Assembly (NCBI GenBank): GCA_903899865.1 | Contig: CAIUKZ010000201.1 | Span: 1 to 6,397 of the forward strand | Reading direction: 5' to 3' | Length of the DNA: 6,397 nucleotides | Origin: an uncultured Bacteroidales bacterium | GTDB taxonomy: Bacteria; Bacteroidota; Bacteroidia; Bacteroidales; Paludibacteraceae | Shown: positions 5,050 through 6,397 of the stretch, piece after piece | How positions within the stretch are numbered: the first letter of the stretch is position 1 | Layout of the letters: every line of letters starts with the position of its first letter | The notes under the pieces: model-generated | The model's database searches: none | What the model was told of the DNA's origin: nothing | The model's input: only the letters and a program-made list of their open reading frames with translations | Program-made: the position numbers and the translations under genes

Positions 5050-6342
5050 CTATTCGCATATCAGCAAAAAGTAGTTTTTCTTGCCTTTTTGTACCAATAA
5101 GTATTTATTATTTAGCAATTTCGATTCAGCAATGACTTCATCTTGATTTTCTAATTTTTCTTTGTTCACATTCACACCACCACTTTGCACCAGTTTACGC
5201 ATTTCGCCCTTGGATGGAAACACCGCTGCAAGGTCTGTCAGCAAGTCAATGGCTTTAACTCCTTCTGCCAGAGAGGAGTGTGTAATTTTAAACTGTGGCA
5301 CTCCATCAAAAACTGCCAGTAAAGTTTCTTCATCCAATTTTTTCAACGCATCGGAAGTCGAATTTCCAAAAAGGATATTCGAAGCATCGATGGCAGCCTG
5401 GTAGTCTTCCTCTGAGTGAACCATCACCGTCACTTCCCGTGCCAATCGCTTTTGCAACAATCTCAAATGAGGAGCTTGTGCGTGTTCTGCTACCAAAGCA
5501 TCTATTTCGTCCTTGCCGATGGCTGTAAATATTTTGATGTATTTCTCTGCATCAGCATCACTCACATTGAGCCAAAACTGAAAAAATTTATACGGAGATG
5601 TGTATTTCCGATCCAGCCACACATTGCCACTTTCGGTCTTTCCAAACTTACCACCATCTGCCTTAGTTATCAATGGACAAACCAATGCAAACGCCTCTCC
5701 ACCCGTCTTGCGGCGAATCAACTCTGTGCCTGTGGTGATATTTCCCCACTGATCTGAACCTCCCATTTGCAGTCTGCAATTTTTCTCTTGATACAGATGT
5801 AGAAAATCATAGCCTTGCAACAGTTGGTAAGAAAACTCCGTAAATGACATACCTACATTGGACTCGCTACTTAGTCTTTTCTTTACGGAATCCTTGGCCA
5901 TCATATAATTCACCGTAATGTGCTTGCCGATATCACGAATAAAATTGAGGAAGGAGTAGTCTTTCATCCAATCATAATTATTCACCAGTTCAGCGGCATT
6001 GGGAGCATCACTACTGAAATCGAGAAATTTCTCCAATTGTGCCTTGATGCAATCTTGATTGTGACGAAGGGCGGCTTCATCCAGCAGATTGCGCTCGGCC
6101 GACTTACCCGATGGGTCACCTATCATACCCGTAGCTCCACCAACCAACGCGATGGGTTTATGACCAGCACGTTGAAAATGCTTCAACATCATTACACTTA
6201 CCAAATGCCCGATATGCAACGAGTCCGCCGTAGGGTCAATGCCAACATAGGCGGCCGTCATTTCCTTTTTCAGTTGCTCTTCCGTGCCTGGCATCATGGT
6301 GTGAATCATCCCGCGCCATTGTAATTCTTCTATAAAATTCAT
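5050..6342 (-). CDS. tyrS: Tyrosyl-tRNA synthetase
   Basis: This 430-residue class I synthetase charges tRNA-Tyr with tyrosine in the cytoplasm. Visible signatures are [17 protein letters not shown], with the HIGH motif at 43-46; [10 protein letters not shown] (171-180), with Tyr172 and Gln174 in the tyrosine pocket; GGSDQWGN (194-201), with Asp196 and Gln198; and KFGKT (232-236), the KMSKS-loop version usual in the E. coli-type TyrRS. A C-terminal S4-like RNA-binding domain covers about 376-430 ([17 protein letters not shown]). The length and all motifs are normal, so the protein looks complete and active. The ATG at 6342 lies about 20 bases after the predicted transcription start. It is followed by tRNA-Gln, which has a separate promoter; no clear terminator lies between them. 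Confidence 0.97.
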   Translation of the reverse strand: MNFIEELQWRGMIHTMMPGTEEQLKKEMTAAYVGIDPTADSLHIGHLVSVMMLKHFQRAGHKPIALVGGATGMIGDPSGKSAERNLLDEAALRHNQDCIKAQLEKFLDFSSDAPNAAELVNNYDWMKDYSFLNFIRDIGKHITVNYMMAKDSVKKRLSSESNVGMSFTEFSYQLLQGYDFLHLYQEKNCRLQMGGSDQWGNITTGTELIRRKTGGEAFALVCPLITKADGGKFGKTESGNVWLDRKYTSPYKFFQFWLNVSDADAEKYIKIFTAIGKDEIDALVAEHAQAPHLRLLQKRLAREVTVMVHSEEDYQAAIDASNILFGNSTSDALKKLDEETLLAVFDGVPQFKITHSSLAEGVKAIDLLTDLAAVFPSKGEMRKLVQSGGVNVNKEKLENQDEVIAESKLLNNKYLLVQKGKKNYFLLICE

Positions 6343-6364
6343 GTTCGTCTGTTTTGTTGTAGTG

Positions 6365-6396
6365 CAAAGATACTATTTTTTGGGATTAGGTGCAAA
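6365..6396 (-). promoter_or_regulatory. Promoter of tyrS
   Basis: On the minus strand TTTG (6396-6393) is followed after 20 bp by TATCTTTG (6372-6365), continuing as TATCTTTGCAC, the same sequence found at the tRNA-Gln promoter. Both boxes match the Bacteroidota housekeeping consensus. The leader before the ATG at 6342 is about 20 bases and shows no T-box or other riboswitch; it is too short for one. Confidence 0.85.
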
Positions 6397-6397
6397 A

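Noticed and set aside
5920..6324. 134-codon plus-strand open frame opposite tyrS
   Set aside because: It lies wholly inside tyrS, whose synthetase motifs leave no doubt about the coding strand.
6343..6397. T-box or other leader control for tyrS
   Set aside because: The predicted leader is only about 20 bases and contains no specifier loop or antiterminator.

Overview
The window looks like a piece of Bacteroidota chromosome. Four things point that way: promoters of the TTTG-N19/20-TAnnTTTG type before tyrS, tRNA-Gln, radC and the LysM gene; almost no Shine-Dalgarno sequences; a short phosphatidylserine decarboxylase with a FGS processing site; and a Bacteroidota-style MazG-like protein. Base composition is moderately AT-rich. 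I cannot name a genus. Every gene I can support is on the minus strand, so transcription runs from right to left.

Right part (6397 to 4827): tyrS, encoding tyrosyl-tRNA synthetase, has a near-consensus promoter. It is followed by a tRNA-Gln(TTG) gene with its own textbook promoter and a very strong intrinsic terminator (14-bp stem, GCAA loop, nine-base T tract). This is a translation block.

Middle (4826 to about 4364): about 460 bp with no credible gene. It holds four islands of a CACA/CAYRAAG-type degenerate repeat, then an array of 14- and 16-bp units that mostly alternate to give a 30-bp period. Because 30 is a multiple of three, the array opens long false reading frames on both strands.

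Left part (4363 to 1): radC and a cytoplasmic S66 LD-carboxypeptidase gene sit 12 bp apart and probably share the radC promoter. Next comes a secreted NlpC/P60 peptidase with four C-terminal LysM domains, with its own promoter. Last is psd (phosphatidylserine decarboxylase), whose stop codon overlaps the start of a MazG-like nucleotide pyrophosphohydrolase gene (TAATG) that runs off the left edge. The theme is envelope upkeep (peptidoglycan recycling, peptidoglycan cleavage, phosphatidylethanolamine synthesis) mixed with housekeeping.

I corrected three starts. The longest open frames of psd, the LysM gene and the carboxypeptidase gene begin at TTG or GTG codons, but ATG codons a little downstream fit the promoters and families better. 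I see no sign of a defence system, CRISPR array, transposase or other new multi-gene system. The least explained feature is the composite repeat between tRNA-Gln and radC.
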